Position numbers and translations under genes: made by a program. Positions 9,880 to 19,326 of a DNA stretch of 64,000 nucleotides are shown piece after piece. The stretch's first letter is position 1. Every line of letters starts with the position of its first letter. The notes under the pieces were generated by a model. The model had not been told where the DNA came from. It ran no database searches and was given only the letters and a program-made list of their open reading frames with translations. Source of the stretch: Geobacter sp. (GTDB taxonomy: Bacteria > Desulfobacterota > Desulfuromonadia > Geobacterales > DSM-12255); NCBI GenBank assembly GCA_009886125.1, contig VFJK01000061.1, positions 1-64,000 on the forward strand. Reading direction: 5' to 3'.

Positions 9880-9896
9880 GTTACCAAATTGGTAAC
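9880..9896. promoter_or_regulatory. Candidate HigA operator
   Basis: Perfect palindrome GTTACCAA-A-TTGGTAAC just upstream of higB. Confidence 0.65.
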
Positions 9897-9920
9897 AATA
9901 AAAATCTAATCCCAGAGAAA

Positions 9921-9977
9921 TCCGGGGGCATAATACCGACTGTTAAGGCGGCCGATCGGTCGCCTTGGCTGTTTCTG
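9921..9977. repeat. RAYT-associated palindromic repeat, copy d
   Basis: TCCGGGGGCATAATACCGACTGTTAAGGCGGCCGATCGGTCGCCTTGGCTGTTTCTG. Confidence 0.6.
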
Positions 9978-10075
9978 GGATTGGTGGAGCAGTTGCCAGT
10001 AAGGCCAGCGGCCCTTTCACGAAGTGTTCAGGTGTAAAAATAAATGGCCGATTTCATCGAAGAGATCGGCCATTT

Positions 10076-10759
10076 CTATGCATTGGCTATCAGGCCGGCT
10101 ATGGAAGTGACATAGTTATTGATGGCCCGCCGTTGTTGCTCGGGATGATCCGTGAACTTGACCCCGTAAAGGGTCTTGCTCTCCGGGGTTTCAGCAGATC
10201 GGACGATTTCCACTATCGTTTCTACTGGTGACGAATCGGGTAGAATGAACTGGCAACTGACGTGGTTACCCGGCGTCAACTGGTATTCAGATGCCAGCGA
10301 CATACCGGTACTGCTGATGTCATGGGAGAGGCAGAAAAACTCATCTTCAGAGGTCTTGCTTAATACCTCGACTTTGAGTTTGACCCGTTGGCTTTTGCTT
10401 TCCGATAGATTGATATACCTGCCCACGATCTCCATGAGTTGAACCGGGTCTACCGGTTTCAGGATCACGGCGATTGCACCGCTCTGCTCGACTTTTTCCA
10501 TATTGTTCGGGGTATTGTGACAGACGAGGATGACAGGGACTTCGCCGTTTTGAAGGAGACGAGAGCAGAGGGTGCATCCATCCGTCTCTTCGAGGACCAT
10601 GTCGGTAAGGATGAGGTCGAAATGATACTTCTCGTTCAGCCTGACGGCGTCTTCGCCGCGTGTGCAACTACAAAGCTGAAAACCTCTTCGCCGCAGGAGC
10701 TCAAGGTTCCTGTTCAGAAATAACTGAGCCGCACTTGCTAAGAGGACCTTTTTCATCAT
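10076..10759 (-). CDS. Response regulator with C-terminal PilZ-like domain
   Basis: Receiver features (DLILTDMVLEETDG; LKPVD) followed by a PilZ-like region (SHDISSTGMSLASEYQLTPGNHVSCQFILP). Confidence 0.8.
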   Translation of the reverse strand: MMKKVLLASAAQLFLNRNLELLRRRGFQLCSCTRGEDAVRLNEKYHFDLILTDMVLEETDGCTLCSRLLQNGEVPVILVCHNTPNNMEKVEQSGAIAVILKPVDPVQLMEIVGRYINLSESKSQRVKLKVEVLSKTSEDEFFCLSHDISSTGMSLASEYQLTPGNHVSCQFILPDSSPVETIVEIVRSAETPESKTLYGVKFTDHPEQQRRAINNYVTSIAGLIANA

Positions 10760-10858
10760 CTCACCCTGGTTTCTATATAGCAAACTCACCCGGATTTCTC
10801 AACCACTTAATGAGAGATGCCGGGAGGATATTCAGCAGGCCGCCTTTGCTGTTTCTCT

Positions 10859-11107
10859 CTATCTCCCCACCGAATACCACGTTCCCTTGCCGGTTCCATG
10901 TTGCTCCAGATATCCAGTTTGAACAAGCTGACGCAGGTGCAGCTTGACAGTATTGCGATTAGCGGCCAGAAGAGTTACTGCAGCGGCAATGGTGATTCTG
11001 CCGCGCTCCCTGGCGATTGCCAGTATCTTTTCTTCCAGCGGGGCCAGCTTCTCCAGTAACTGTTCGCACTCGATCTTGCCGAGCAGGATACAATCGGAAT
11101 TACCCAT
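10859..11107 (-). CDS. Small winged-HTH DNA-binding protein
   Basis: RGRITIAAAVTLLAANRNTVKLHLRQLVQTGYLEQHGTGKGTWY. Confidence 0.65.
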   Translation of the reverse strand: MGNSDCILLGKIECEQLLEKLAPLEEKILAIARERGRITIAAAVTLLAANRNTVKLHLRQLVQTGYLEQHGTGKGTWYSVGR

Positions 11108-11192
11108 AAATATACCCTTATGGTTTTCTTTACCGAACGGGAATAATACTCCTGTTCCGTCTTTTTCAGGGGCAACCTTCCAGCCTTATCGC

Positions 11193-11226
11193 AAAAAAAA
11201 CGGCCCCTGAAAGCGGGGCCGTCCGT
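11193..11226. terminator. Terminator
   Basis: ACGGCCCCTgaaagCGGGGCCGT flanked by an A-tract (terminates minus-strand transcription). Confidence 0.65.
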
Positions 11227-11246
11227 AACCGAAATAAAGAAACAGG

Positions 11247-11651
11247 CTAATGGGCGATCGACTGGCGGTACTTGTTGATCTCCCGGACCAGATCAGTCCG
11301 GTCGAAGTAGATTTCGTTGCGCCGGATCTTCCCCTCTTTATTGAACTGCAGGAAGCAGAGCGCAGAGCATTCAATGATCTTGTCACCGACCGGTATGCGT
11401 GCCTCAAGCCTGTTCATGAAACCACCCTCCAGCGGGATCGGCTCCACCTGTCTCCATATCCAGGTCGGGTTATTCCCGAGAACCTTGGTGAAGTAGATAG
11501 TCAGCTGCTCTTTACCCTGAATCCCGGCAGGACGGCCGGGATCAAGGAAAAATGCGTCATCAGCATAGAAAGCTAACAGGCGGTCGGGATTGTTGCCGGT
11601 CCAGGCTGGCAGCCACTGATCAGTAAAAGCTCGTGCTTCTTCAGTCGTCAT
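11247..11651 (-). CDS. SnoaL-like/NTF2-fold nuclear transport factor 2 family protein
   Basis: NPDRLLAFYADDAFFLDPGRPAGIQGKEQL...FNKEGKIRRNEIYFDR. Confidence 0.75.
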   Translation of the reverse strand: MTTEEARAFTDQWLPAWTGNNPDRLLAFYADDAFFLDPGRPAGIQGKEQLTIYFTKVLGNNPTWIWRQVEPIPLEGGFMNRLEARIPVGDKIIECSALCFLQFNKEGKIRRNEIYFDRTDLVREINKYRQSIAH

Positions 11652-11709
11652 AGTGGGCAGGGCTCCTCGATTGAATATGTATCCTTTCTATGCGAAGCGG
11701 TGCCTGCTG

Positions 11710-12528
11710 TCAATGCGAAATAAGGACCGGCAGGGTCATGTGATTCATCAGATGCCGGGCGACCGGCCCCAACGTGAACACTCCTCGCCGGTTCGGCGCA
11801 AAGGCTCCCATGGCTAGCAGGTCCATCTTTTGTTCACAGGCGTGATTCAACAGGACGTCGCCTATCGGAAAGCTGGCTGAGGTCAGGATCTGGTCATGAG
11901 TGGCCGCAATTCCGTGACAGGCTAGATATTCGCACAGCTTCAGGGCATCTTTTTCGGCCTGTTCGTCGTTGGTTCCCTGAGAATTGACTGTGACGACACT
12001 GACGTGCCGGGCCTTTTCCAGGATTGCCATGGCGTCGTTCACGATCCTTGACGACTCACGCCCGGCGCGCCAGGCTATCATCACCCGTTCTACTGAAACA
12101 GCAAAGCTGCCGGCGTAAGGAACCACCAGGACCGGCCGGCCTGTTCCCAAGCCGAGCCGCTCCGGGAGGTCAACCGGTGTCACACTGTTCTGCGCACTAT
12201 GGTCCGTTTGACTGACGATTACCAGATCGGAGTAATAAGCGTAGATATTGACAACTTCCGAAATCCCGACACCGACAACAGACCAGTCCACATAGAGCCA
12301 TTCAGCCGATATTCCGGCCAGCGCTGTCTTTTCCCTGAACAGTGCTTCTATCCTGGCGACTGCCTCTGCTTCTCCGGTGGCAGGACCGGAAGCGTAATAT
12401 GAGTGAGTGACGACATAAATCCCCTTAAGACGGGCTCCATGCAGACGGGCAATATTGATTGCCAGTTCGATTCGTGCCAGGCAGTTGGCCGAATTGTCCA
12501 GGTGGAGCAGGATGTCTTTGAATGCCAT
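11710..12528 (-). CDS. Universal stress protein (UspA) family, tandem-domain size
   Basis: MAFKDILLHLDNSANCLARIELAINIARLHGARLKGIYV...LLAMGAFAPNRRGVFTLGPVARHLMNHMTLPVLISH. Confidence 0.85.
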   Translation of the reverse strand: MAFKDILLHLDNSANCLARIELAINIARLHGARLKGIYVVTHSYYASGPATGEAEAVARIEALFREKTALAGISAEWLYVDWSVVGVGISEVVNIYAYYSDLVIVSQTDHSAQNSVTPVDLPERLGLGTGRPVLVVPYAGSFAVSVERVMIAWRAGRESSRIVNDAMAILEKARHVSVVTVNSQGTNDEQAEKDALKLCEYLACHGIAATHDQILTSASFPIGDVLLNHACEQKMDLLAMGAFAPNRRGVFTLGPVARHLMNHMTLPVLISH

Positions 12529-12607
12529 AACGACTCCTTGTTGTTACCATTCTCCCGGGGCGGGAATCAGACCGGATCGCCCCTGAGGTGCATCACAGTG
12601 ATCGGCG

Positions 12608-13009
12608 CTATTCAGGCGCCAGCTGGAAACGCTTTATCATCCGTTGGCGGTAATCGATGATCTCCTTGCGCAAAGAAGCCAGCTTGGACATCTTTTCGTC
12701 CAGGCTGTTAATATGTTTATCGAGCATCTCGATCAGTCGCGGGATCACCCGGTCTGTCTCTTTTGCTTCAGCATAGACGGAATCAAGCTCCTGCATCTCC
12801 TTGATGGAGAGCCCCAGCTCTTTAAGTCGCAGGATGAATTTGAGCTTGCGTACATCCACCGGCGCATAGACCCTCACCGCACCTTCCAGTCGACGCGGCG
12901 GGGACATGATCCCCATCTCCTCGTAGTAGCGCAGCGTCCGGGTCGTTACCCCGATGGTCTTGGCCAGGTTGCCGATCGAAATGAACTCTTCGTTAGTGTC
13001 GCTTTTCAT
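12608..13009 (-). CDS. MerR-family regulator, possibly LiuR-like
   Basis: ISIGNLAKTIGVTTRTLRYYEEMGIMSPPRR...VRKLKFILRLKELGLSIKEMQELD; borders the acyl-CoA cluster. Confidence 0.85.
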   Translation of the reverse strand: MKSDTNEEFISIGNLAKTIGVTTRTLRYYEEMGIMSPPRRLEGAVRVYAPVDVRKLKFILRLKELGLSIKEMQELDSVYAEAKETDRVIPRLIEMLDKHINSLDEKMSKLASLRKEIIDYRQRMIKRFQLAPE

Positions 13010-13096
13010 GGTAATAACCGCCCCGGATCTTCCATGCCGGTATTCAGGCCGGGAATCTGACTAGTGTACGTTTTTGGAATTCGGAATCTTCTGCGT

Positions 13097-13888
13097 CTAC
13101 AGCCAGCGCTTTCTGCGGCGATACTGCTTCAACTCCCGGTAGTTTTTTTTGTCAGCCCCTTCCGAAAGGCCCAGATAAAACTCTTTTACATCCTCATTAG
13201 CTTTCATCTGTTCGGCAGTGCCGCTCAGTACAATCCTGCCACCTTCCATGATATACGCATGATCGGATATGCCGAAGGCGACATTGGCGTTCTGCTCGAC
13301 AAGCAGAATGGTGGTCTTCTCTTCACTGTTTATTTTTTTGATGAGCTGGAAGATCTCCTGGACCAGCAGCGGTGCTATGCCGAGAGACGGCTCATCAAGG
13401 AGCATCAGTTTTGGGCGGGCCATCAGCGCCCTGCCAATGGCAAGCATCTGCTGTTCTCCTCCTGAAAGATAGCCAGAAAGCTGGTTTCTTCTTTCCCGCA
13501 AGCGGGGGAAATAGTCGTAGACAAGGTCTTTGTCTCTTTTGAAACCTGCCTTGTCTTTTCTGGTATGTCCGCCGACTATGATATTTTCTTCTACGGTCAT
13601 ATCATCAAAGACCCGGCGCCCTTCCATGACCTGAAAAATTCCTTTGCGGACGATCTCTTCCGGGTTCAGGTTGCTGATCCGCTCACCCATGAACTCGATT
13701 GAGCCGTCAGTCACTTCCCCGTCTTCAGACTTAAGCAGTCCGGATATCGCTTTCAGGGTTGTGCTTTTACCGGCGCCGTTCGCTCCGAGCAGGGCAACGA
13801 TCTTCCCTTCCGGGACATGCATGGTAAGGCCCTTGAGGACGAGAATGACTTTATTGTAGATCACTTCTGCGTTGCTGATCTTGAGCAT
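13097..13888 (-). CDS. livF: Branched-chain amino acid-type ABC transporter ATP-binding protein
   Basis: GANGAGKSTTLKAISGLL, LSGGEQQMLAIGRALMARPKLMLLDEPSLGIAPLL. Confidence 0.93.
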   Translation of the reverse strand: MLKISNAEVIYNKVILVLKGLTMHVPEGKIVALLGANGAGKSTTLKAISGLLKSEDGEVTDGSIEFMGERISNLNPEEIVRKGIFQVMEGRRVFDDMTVEENIIVGGHTRKDKAGFKRDKDLVYDYFPRLRERRNQLSGYLSGGEQQMLAIGRALMARPKLMLLDEPSLGIAPLLVQEIFQLIKKINSEEKTTILLVEQNANVAFGISDHAYIMEGGRIVLSGTAEQMKANEDVKEFYLGLSEGADKKNYRELKQYRRRKRWL

Positions 13889-13990
13889 TTATCTGAACCT
13901 CGGAGTTCGTCCGTATGGGGAGAGGTTGACCTCTCCCCATACATCTATTCACACCTTTAACTACTCAACAACTTAACCAATCAACCGTTT

Positions 13991-15172
13991 CTACAGCCCC
14001 AGCCACTCTTTTTTGCGCGGTGTTTCCTGATCAGCCACCTTGACCATTTTGCCACCCTTGATTACATAAATGGTGGTCTTGGTGGTGCCACGATGGTCGG
14101 TTGCTGTGTAGGTAAGCGGCGGAACCAGACCCCCGGTTTCGAAGTTTTTCATGGTTTCCATCGCCTTCTTCACTCCTTCACCAGTGAGCTGTTTGTTCTT
14201 GTCGGCGATTTTGAGGGCTTCTGCCCAGGTCAGACCATACGCCCAGCCCCGCACGTAAACTGTATCGCGTTGATCTTTGGTGGGGTGTTTCTTGTCCCAG
14301 TCCAGGATCTGTTTCATGCCGGGGACATTGGCACCGTAAGGAACATTGGTAGTCATGCCGTAAACACCTTCAGCAGCTTCACCGGCAAGTTTCGGCAGCG
14401 CTTCGGTCATGCCGTAGTTACCGAGGAAGAAAATCGTCTTGATTCCAAGTTTCTTGGCGTCTTTGAGCAGGTTGGCGCATGGGGCGACGGTCGTCTGCAC
14501 GTAGGCGTAATCAGGATTTTTCTTCTGCATGCTGAGAAGATTGGAGGTTACGTCCTGCACCGGTGCCGGGATAATCTCTTCATGTACCAGATTGATGCCA
14601 AGTTCTTTGGCGTATTGCCGACCCGCCTCGATCGGTGCTTTGCCGAAACCGTGGTTCGGATAGATGAAGGCTACCTTGGCAGCTTCTTTTCCTTTCCAGT
14701 TCTTTTTGACGTAATCGAGAAAGCCGCGGATCTGGTCGGAATAGCTGGCGCCGACGAAGAAGTTGTATGGTGTTTTGGTCGGGTCGGTCAGATGGCCCGA
14801 ATAGGACGCAGAAAAATAGGGAATCTTGTCCTTGGCAATAGTTTCTTTCAAAGCTTCGGTATCACCTGTTCCCCAACCGTTAATCATAACAACCTTGTCC
14901 GACTCGACGAACTTCTTGTACGTTGCAGTTGCTTGAGGAATTTTGTAGGCATAATCAACATTGATAAGTTCAATTTTCTTTCCGTTGATCCCGCCCTTGG
15001 CGTTGATCGAAGCGATAGCGTCCTGAACGCCGTCAGCAAATGGTTTGCCGACGTCAGCCGTGACACCGGTCAGGTCCCATAACCCGCCGACCTTGATAGT
15101 CTCCGCTGCAAATGATGCTGATGCGATTGTTAATGCTGCTGTCACTGTTACGAGAATTCTTCCGAATTTCAT
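13991..15172 (-). CDS. livK: ABC transporter substrate-binding protein (Liv type)
   Basis: Signal peptide; IKVGGLWDLTGVTADVGKPFADGVQDAIASINAKGGINGKKIEL. Confidence 0.92.
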   Translation of the reverse strand: MKFGRILVTVTAALTIASASFAAETIKVGGLWDLTGVTADVGKPFADGVQDAIASINAKGGINGKKIELINVDYAYKIPQATATYKKFVESDKVVMINGWGTGDTEALKETIAKDKIPYFSASYSGHLTDPTKTPYNFFVGASYSDQIRGFLDYVKKNWKGKEAAKVAFIYPNHGFGKAPIEAGRQYAKELGINLVHEEIIPAPVQDVTSNLLSMQKKNPDYAYVQTTVAPCANLLKDAKKLGIKTIFFLGNYGMTEALPKLAGEAAEGVYGMTTNVPYGANVPGMKQILDWDKKHPTKDQRDTVYVRGWAYGLTWAEALKIADKNKQLTGEGVKKAMETMKNFETGGLVPPLTYTATDHRGTTKTTIYVIKGGKMVKVADQETPRKKEWLGL

Positions 15173-15288
15173 AGCTACCTCCCTTTGTGTGTTTTACTGC
15201 CCGATATGATTTTTCTTCCTGGTCATGCACGACGTTAATGCCGCTGCATTCTGTCAAAAGCTTACGTTACGACTCTATGCCGTCACTG

Positions 15289-16326
15289 TCAGAACGGATA
15301 TATTTTCCAGTAATTTCTGATTCTATGCCAGCGGGCAGCCAACCCGTGTGGTTCGAAAAGGATGAAGACAACGACAAAAATACCGAAGACCAGTTCCTTC
15401 ATGGCTGCCAGCTTGGCGACAAGTAAAGGAAAAGGTCCGGCCAATGCTGACGTTGACAGTCTGAGCAATTCTGGAAGCAGGGTGATGAAAACTGCGCCAT
15501 AGATAGATCCGAGGATGCTGCCGAGTCCGCCGATAATGATCATGCCGAGATAATCGATAGCGACCGTGATCGGGAATGTTTCCGGAGAGATGATTTTTGC
15601 CTGATATGCTACCAGTGCTCCGGCAACGCCGACATAAAAAGAGCTGATTCCGAAAGAGAGGAGCTTGTACTTCAGGATGTTGACACCCATGACTTCTGCG
15701 GAAATAGCTTGATCCCGAATGGCGATAAAGGCTTTGCCGACTTTGGTGCGGAACAGGTTTTTGGCAAAAAGTACTGCCATGATCGCTATGACGAAAATAA
15801 GGAAGAACAGTCTGGCGTCAGTGTCAAAAGCAAAGCTGCCCAGTTTTGGGGGCGGGATGGAGAGTCCGGCCACTCCGCCGGTAACCGATTCCCATTTGAC
15901 GACAAGGAACTCGACAATAAAATGGGCTGCCAGGGTAGCCATTGCCAGATAAAGGCCCTTGATGCGCAGAGACGGGATCCCGACAAACATGCCGAAAAAG
16001 GCTGTCATCAGCCCGGCCAGAGGTATGCAGAGAAAGAAGGGCAGTCCGAACCTGGTTCCGAGGTAACCGCTGGAGAAGGCGCCGATAGCCATGAATGCAG
16101 CGTTACCGAGTGAGATCTGGCCGGTGAAGCCGGTCAGGATGTTCAGTCCGACGGCACCGATGACAGCTATTCCGATACGGTTGGCGATATCGAGCACGTA
16201 TCCAGGGGTATACAGCGGGACCGTGAAGAGGAGGCAGAGAAAAAGCCCGAGCATGATACGGGCACTGTTCGATTCGAAGATGGTCATATCTGCTGCATAA
16301 GATGTCTTGAAATCACCACAACGCAT
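15289..16326 (-). CDS. livM: ABC transporter permease (LivM type)
   Basis: NILTGFTGQISLGNAAFMAIGAF; multiple TM segments; IIIGGLGSILGSIYGAVFI. Confidence 0.92.
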   Translation of the reverse strand: MRCGDFKTSYAADMTIFESNSARIMLGLFLCLLFTVPLYTPGYVLDIANRIGIAVIGAVGLNILTGFTGQISLGNAAFMAIGAFSSGYLGTRFGLPFFLCIPLAGLMTAFFGMFVGIPSLRIKGLYLAMATLAAHFIVEFLVVKWESVTGGVAGLSIPPPKLGSFAFDTDARLFFLIFVIAIMAVLFAKNLFRTKVGKAFIAIRDQAISAEVMGVNILKYKLLSFGISSFYVGVAGALVAYQAKIISPETFPITVAIDYLGMIIIGGLGSILGSIYGAVFITLLPELLRLSTSALAGPFPLLVAKLAAMKELVFGIFVVVFILFEPHGLAARWHRIRNYWKIYPF

Positions 16327-16348
16327 AACGCCTCACTTTGTGAAAGGT

Positions 16349-16438
16349 TAAAATCTAACCCCCCTCAATCCCCCCTTGTCAGGGGGGAAGTTTTTAAGCC
16401 TCCCTTGATAAAGGGGCGGTTTGGAGGGGTTTTAAACC
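16349..16438. repeat. C-rich palindromic intergenic repeat, core copy 1
   Basis: AACCCCCCTCAATCCCCCCTTGTCAGGGGGG...AAGGGGCGGTTTGGAGGGGTTTTAAA. Confidence 0.75.
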
Positions 16439-17325
16439 CGTTCGATCTTCTTTTTGCCGAACAGTCCATACGGTTTGAACATCAGAATCAGGATCAGGGC
16501 GATGTAGGGCGCCACTTCCTTGGCTCCGCCGCCGACGAAGGGGTCTACATAGCCGCCTGACAGGTTTTCAAGGACACCGATAATGACTCCGCCGACGATG
16601 GCGCCCAGAATGCTGTCCAGTCCGCCCAGTATGACGACCGGCAGGACTTTAAGTCCCATGAAGCTGAGAGACATGTCGATGCCGCCGCGGATCGTGCCGA
16701 GAAGGATGCCGCCTACCGCTGAAACAATGGCTGAAATAGCCCAGGACAACGCGAACATCTTCTTGACGCTGATCCCCATCGAGAGGGAGACCTGCTGGTT
16801 CGAAGCAGTCGCCCGCATTGCCACGCCGGTTTTAGAGTATTTGAAGAACAGGGTCAGAAGAGTGACCAGAAGTGTGACACAGCCGATGGCGTAGAGATAA
16901 CCCTGGGAAACCGGGATCGGTCCGATCTGTACCGGTTCGGGCGGGAATACCTCGGGAAAGGGGATGGTGTCAGTCCCATACGCCAGTTGCACAAGCGCTT
17001 TCAGGATGCTCGAGAGCCCGAGGGTCACCATTATCACCGAGATCAGGTGCGAGCCTATGAGCGGGCGGAGAATGACCCGCTCGATAATCAGGCCGAGGAC
17101 AGCAGAAAATGCCAGAGTTATCAGGAACGATTGGAAGAACGGAATATTATGCCTGGTCATCAGGTCGAGGCAGATATAGGCGCCGACCATCAGAAACTCA
17201 CCCTGGGCCAGATTAAGGGCGCTGGTTGCCTTGTAGATGATGACAAAACCGGTGGCGACCAGCGAATAGATGCAGCCGACGACGAGTCCGTTGATCAACA
17301 GTTGCAGCAGAAAAGTCATGTCCAT
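16432..17325 (-). CDS. livH: ABC transporter permease (LivH type)
   Basis: LINGLVVGCIYSLVATGFVIIYKATSALNLAQGEFLMVGAY; GGLDSILGAIVGGVIIGVLEN. Confidence 0.93.
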   Translation of the reverse strand: MDMTFLLQLLINGLVVGCIYSLVATGFVIIYKATSALNLAQGEFLMVGAYICLDLMTRHNIPFFQSFLITLAFSAVLGLIIERVILRPLIGSHLISVIMVTLGLSSILKALVQLAYGTDTIPFPEVFPPEPVQIGPIPVSQGYLYAIGCVTLLVTLLTLFFKYSKTGVAMRATASNQQVSLSMGISVKKMFALSWAISAIVSAVGGILLGTIRGGIDMSLSFMGLKVLPVVILGGLDSILGAIVGGVIIGVLENLSGGYVDPFVGGGAKEVAPYIALILILMFKPYGLFGKKKIERV

Positions 17326-17403
17326 AACAGCATCCTCTTAAATAACCTGGATTCGGCAGTTGAAAGCCACCTGATTTCGCGCTGACGCGCTCATTCCGGC
17401 AGA

Positions 17404-19326
17404 CTAAAGGTTCCTGAAAAGTATCCTGCTTTGAATTCTGGCACTTCTCCCCTCCTGCAGGTCGATGGTCGTGTCGATCTCCAGGGTTTCTGCTCCGGAA
17501 TAAAGTGCTTCGATGACCTCACGGTATCGATCTTCCACCGTCTTCCGACGCACTTTTCCGGTTCTTGTTATCTCATCGTCATCAGCATCTAACTCTTTGT
17601 AAAGAAGAGTAAAACGCTTGATACGGGAGCTTTCAGGTAGTTCGCGGTTGATCTTTGCCAACTCTTTTTCAATGAAATCGTACACTTCCGGCTTGGACAC
17701 CAGGTCGCTATAGGTGCCGTAGGAAATTTTATTATCTCCGGCCCATTTGCCTATTATCTTCCCGTTGAGGCAGACCAGTGCAGCGAGATAGGGACGATCT
17801 GCGCCGATCAGCAGCGCTTCTCCGATAAACGGGGAAAACTTGAGCTTGCTCTCCACGGACTGGGGTGCAAGGGTAGAGCCATCGGCCAGTCTGATGATGT
17901 TTTCGAGCCGGTCGATCAGGGTCAGATGCCCATCAGCATCCAGTGAGCCGGCATCGCCGGTATGGAGCCAGCCATCCTTGAGTGCGTTGGCAGTAGCTGC
18001 TTCATCCCCGTAATATCCATTGAAAACTCCGGCGCTTTTCAGGAGAATCTCTCCTTCATCCGAAAAGCTGATCTCAGTGCCGGGGAGTGGCAGGCCGACA
18101 GTCGTTCCCTTGATATCTCCGCTTTGATGCATGAAGGCGACACCCGAAATCTCGGTCAGACCATACACCTGTCTGAGATTAACTCCCATTGCATGGAAAA
18201 ATCTGAAAGCATCAGTTCCGAGTGCAGAGCCGCCGGTTAGAGCCGCCCGTACTCTGGAAAGGCCGAGACGATCACGCAGTGCCCTCATGAGAGCGACATG
18301 GGCTAGCAGGTAGAGAGCTCTGGAGAGCAGCGATGCCGGTTTCCCCGCCAGTCTGGCTGTAGCAGCCCGCTCGCCGATCGGCATGAAGCTGTTGTACATG
18401 AACCGTTTGAAAGGGGTGCTTTCCATCATCCGGACCTGGACAGTCGAGGCTATCTTTTCCCATATCTGCGGCGGTGCGAAGATGATGTGGGGCCCGATCT
18501 CCCGCAGATCAGCCATCACCGTTTCACTGTTTTCAGGGAAGTTTACGGTGAAGCCTTTATAGAGAGCAGCCGCAACGGACATCATCAGTTCCCCGAACCA
18601 GGCAAGCGGCAGGAAAGAGACAAATTCGTCGCTGTCTTTCATTCCGGAACCGCTTGAGAGATTGGCCGCCATGCCGATGATGTTGCCGTGGGTCAGCATT
18701 GCACCGCGTGTCGCCCCGCTTGAGCCTGATGTCGTGCAGATAATCGCGATGTCGTTGCTATCTCCTCTGGAGATAAGCTGTTCGAATCTGTCAGGATCAT
18801 TTTCTTTATGCACAGTCCCCGCTGAGTACAGCTGCTCAAGCGATTGCAGCCGTTCATCCCGGTAGGATCGCATGCCGCGAGGATTGCAGTAGATGATTTT
18901 TTTCAGAATTGCCGGTGCCAGCCCGCTTTCAAGGATCTTGTCTACCTGCTCCTGGTCTTCGGCAATCACATATTTGACGTTGAACTGGAGTAAAAGGGAG
19001 CAGATTTCAGTGCCGGTAGCATCCTGATGCAGCGCCACCGGGATCCCGCCTGCCACCCCTGTACCGATCAGGGCGTACAGTGATGACGGCCGGTTATTGC
19101 TGATGATCGCTACCGTGTCACCAGCTTCGAGCCCCAGCGACAATAGGCCCAGGGAGAAGAGGCCGACTTTTTCATAGTATTCCTGCCAGGATGTCTCCTG
19201 CCAGATCCCGAGGCACTTTACCCTCAGGGCGGCTTTTCCTTTGCCGAAACGCTGGGCGTTCTTTTTGAGGAGCCTGGCAAAGGTCGCTTCATCCGGGCTC
19301 ACTGCTGTTGGCTTCCCTTTGTTCAT
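17404..19326 (-). CDS. AMP-dependent acyl-CoA synthetase/ligase
   Basis: TTSGSSGATRGAMLTHGNI, VYGLTEISG, DGWLHTGDAGSLDADGHLTLIDRLENII. Confidence 0.9.
   Translation of the reverse strand: MNKGKPTAVSPDEATFARLLKKNAQRFGKGKAALRVKCLGIWQETSWQEYYEKVGLFSLGLLSLGLEAGDTVAIISNNRPSSLYALIGTGVAGGIPVALHQDATGTEICSLLLQFNVKYVIAEDQEQVDKILESGLAPAILKKIIYCNPRGMRSYRDERLQSLEQLYSAGTVHKENDPDRFEQLISRGDSNDIAIICTTSGSSGATRGAMLTHGNIIGMAANLSSGSGMKDSDEFVSFLPLAWFGELMMSVAAALYKGFTVNFPENSETVMADLREIGPHIIFAPPQIWEKIASTVQVRMMESTPFKRFMYNSFMPIGERAATARLAGKPASLLSRALYLLAHVALMRALRDRLGLSRVRAALTGGSALGTDAFRFFHAMGVNLRQVYGLTEISGVAFMHQSGDIKGTTVGLPLPGTEISFSDEGEILLKSAGVFNGYYGDEAATANALKDGWLHTGDAGSLDADGHLTLIDRLENIIRLADGSTLAPQSVESKLKFSPFIGEALLIGADRPYLAALVCLNGKIIGKWAGDNKISYGTYSDLVSKPEVYDFIEKELAKINRELPESSRIKRFTLLYKELDADDDEITRTGKVRRKTVEDRYREVIEALYSGAETLEIDTTIDLQEGRSARIQSRILFRNL

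Noticed and set aside
14093-15082. 329-aa plus-strand ORF opposite livK
   Set aside because: Antisense shadow; the minus-strand protein is unambiguous.
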